Below are positions 6,163-6,291 of a stretch of 6,291 nt of DNA, piece after piece (within the stretch, counting starts at the first letter, position 1; each line of letters starts with the position of its first letter). The stretch spans positions 1 through 6,291 of the forward strand of contig SMXR01000092.1 in assembly GCA_004356215.1 (NCBI GenBank), given 5' to 3'. The notes below the pieces were generated by a model, which was given only the letters and a program-made list of their open reading frames with translations, was not told the origin of the DNA and searched no databases. The position numbers and the translations under genes are program-made. This DNA comes from Alphaproteobacteria bacterium. GTDB taxonomy: Bacteria; Pseudomonadota; Alphaproteobacteria; Sphingomonadales; SMXR01.

Positions 6163-6291
6163 ATGACTGATCAGCTGAGTCATGAACCAGCGCTCGATCC
6201 CCAAGACTTAGAGCGGCTACTGATTTCTCGACAGCGGGCAGGTGACGTTGAGGGGATGGTTGCTCTTTATGAGGAAGAAGCTGTTCTCCAC
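6163..6291 (+). CDS. NTF2/SnoaL-like (nuclear transport factor 2 fold) protein, N-terminal fragment
   Basis: The frame is open from ATG 6163 to the window end, giving 43 residues. The start is well supported by AAAGGAG at 6149-6155, 7 nt upstream. The visible sequence, ending in RQRAGDVEGMVALYEEEAVL, has the hallmark first helix and strand of the NTF2-like fold (SnoaL, DUF4440, SgcJ and ketosteroid-isomerase-like families): 'aGDvegmvaLYeeeAVl'. Such proteins are about 120-160 residues, form a conical cavity and act as small-molecule isomerases, cyclases, hydrolases or binding proteins. The catalytic residues lie beyond the window. It is separated from TetR by more than 200 bp, so it is probably an independent unit. 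Whether it is functionally linked to the transporter operon is unknown. Confidence 0.72.
   Translation, partial: MTDQLSHEPALDPQDLERLLISRQRAGDVEGMVALYEEEAVLH

Overview
The window looks like chromosomal DNA of a Gram-negative bacterium, most likely a proteobacterium. It encodes an outer-membrane beta-barrel with a C-terminal aromatic residue, a periplasmic LolA-like protein and an RND/MMPL inner-membrane transporter. An alphaproteobacterium is plausible from general protein flavour, but nothing in the window proves it. There are no RNA genes, CRISPR arrays or insertion sequences that I can support.

Layout: from about 5130 down to the left edge, four genes run on the minus strand with tight spacing and look like one operon. 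In transcription order they are an MMPL/RND (HAE3-type) transporter (5130-2776), a LolA-like periplasmic protein (2804-1992, overlapping the transporter gene by 29 bp), a beta-barrel outer-membrane protein (1962-757) and a classical SDR oxidoreductase (718 to beyond base 1, C-terminus cut off). A TetR-family regulator (5370-5951) is divergently transcribed. To its right lie a possible 32-residue lipoprotein ORF on the minus strand (6053-5955) and the start of an NTF2/SnoaL-like gene on the plus strand (6163 to beyond the window end).

The 239-bp divergent intergenic region (5131-5369) is the best-resolved regulatory part. It holds two face-to-face sigma70-like promoters and three copies of the partly palindromic site AGAATGNNNNTTCT. 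One copy sits on the likely start site of the transporter operon, one in its leader and one just after the TetR promoter. This is the arrangement expected for a local TetR repressor that shuts off both itself and the transporter operon.

Working model (inference): the inner-membrane MMPL pump, the soluble periplasmic LolA-like carrier and the outer-membrane barrel form an envelope-spanning route for a hydrophobic or lipid-like molecule. There is no membrane-fusion protein and no TolC homologue in the window, so handover by a carrier replaces the usual sealed tripartite pump. The SDR may modify the same compound, and the TetR protein probably senses it. The substrate cannot be read from the sequence.
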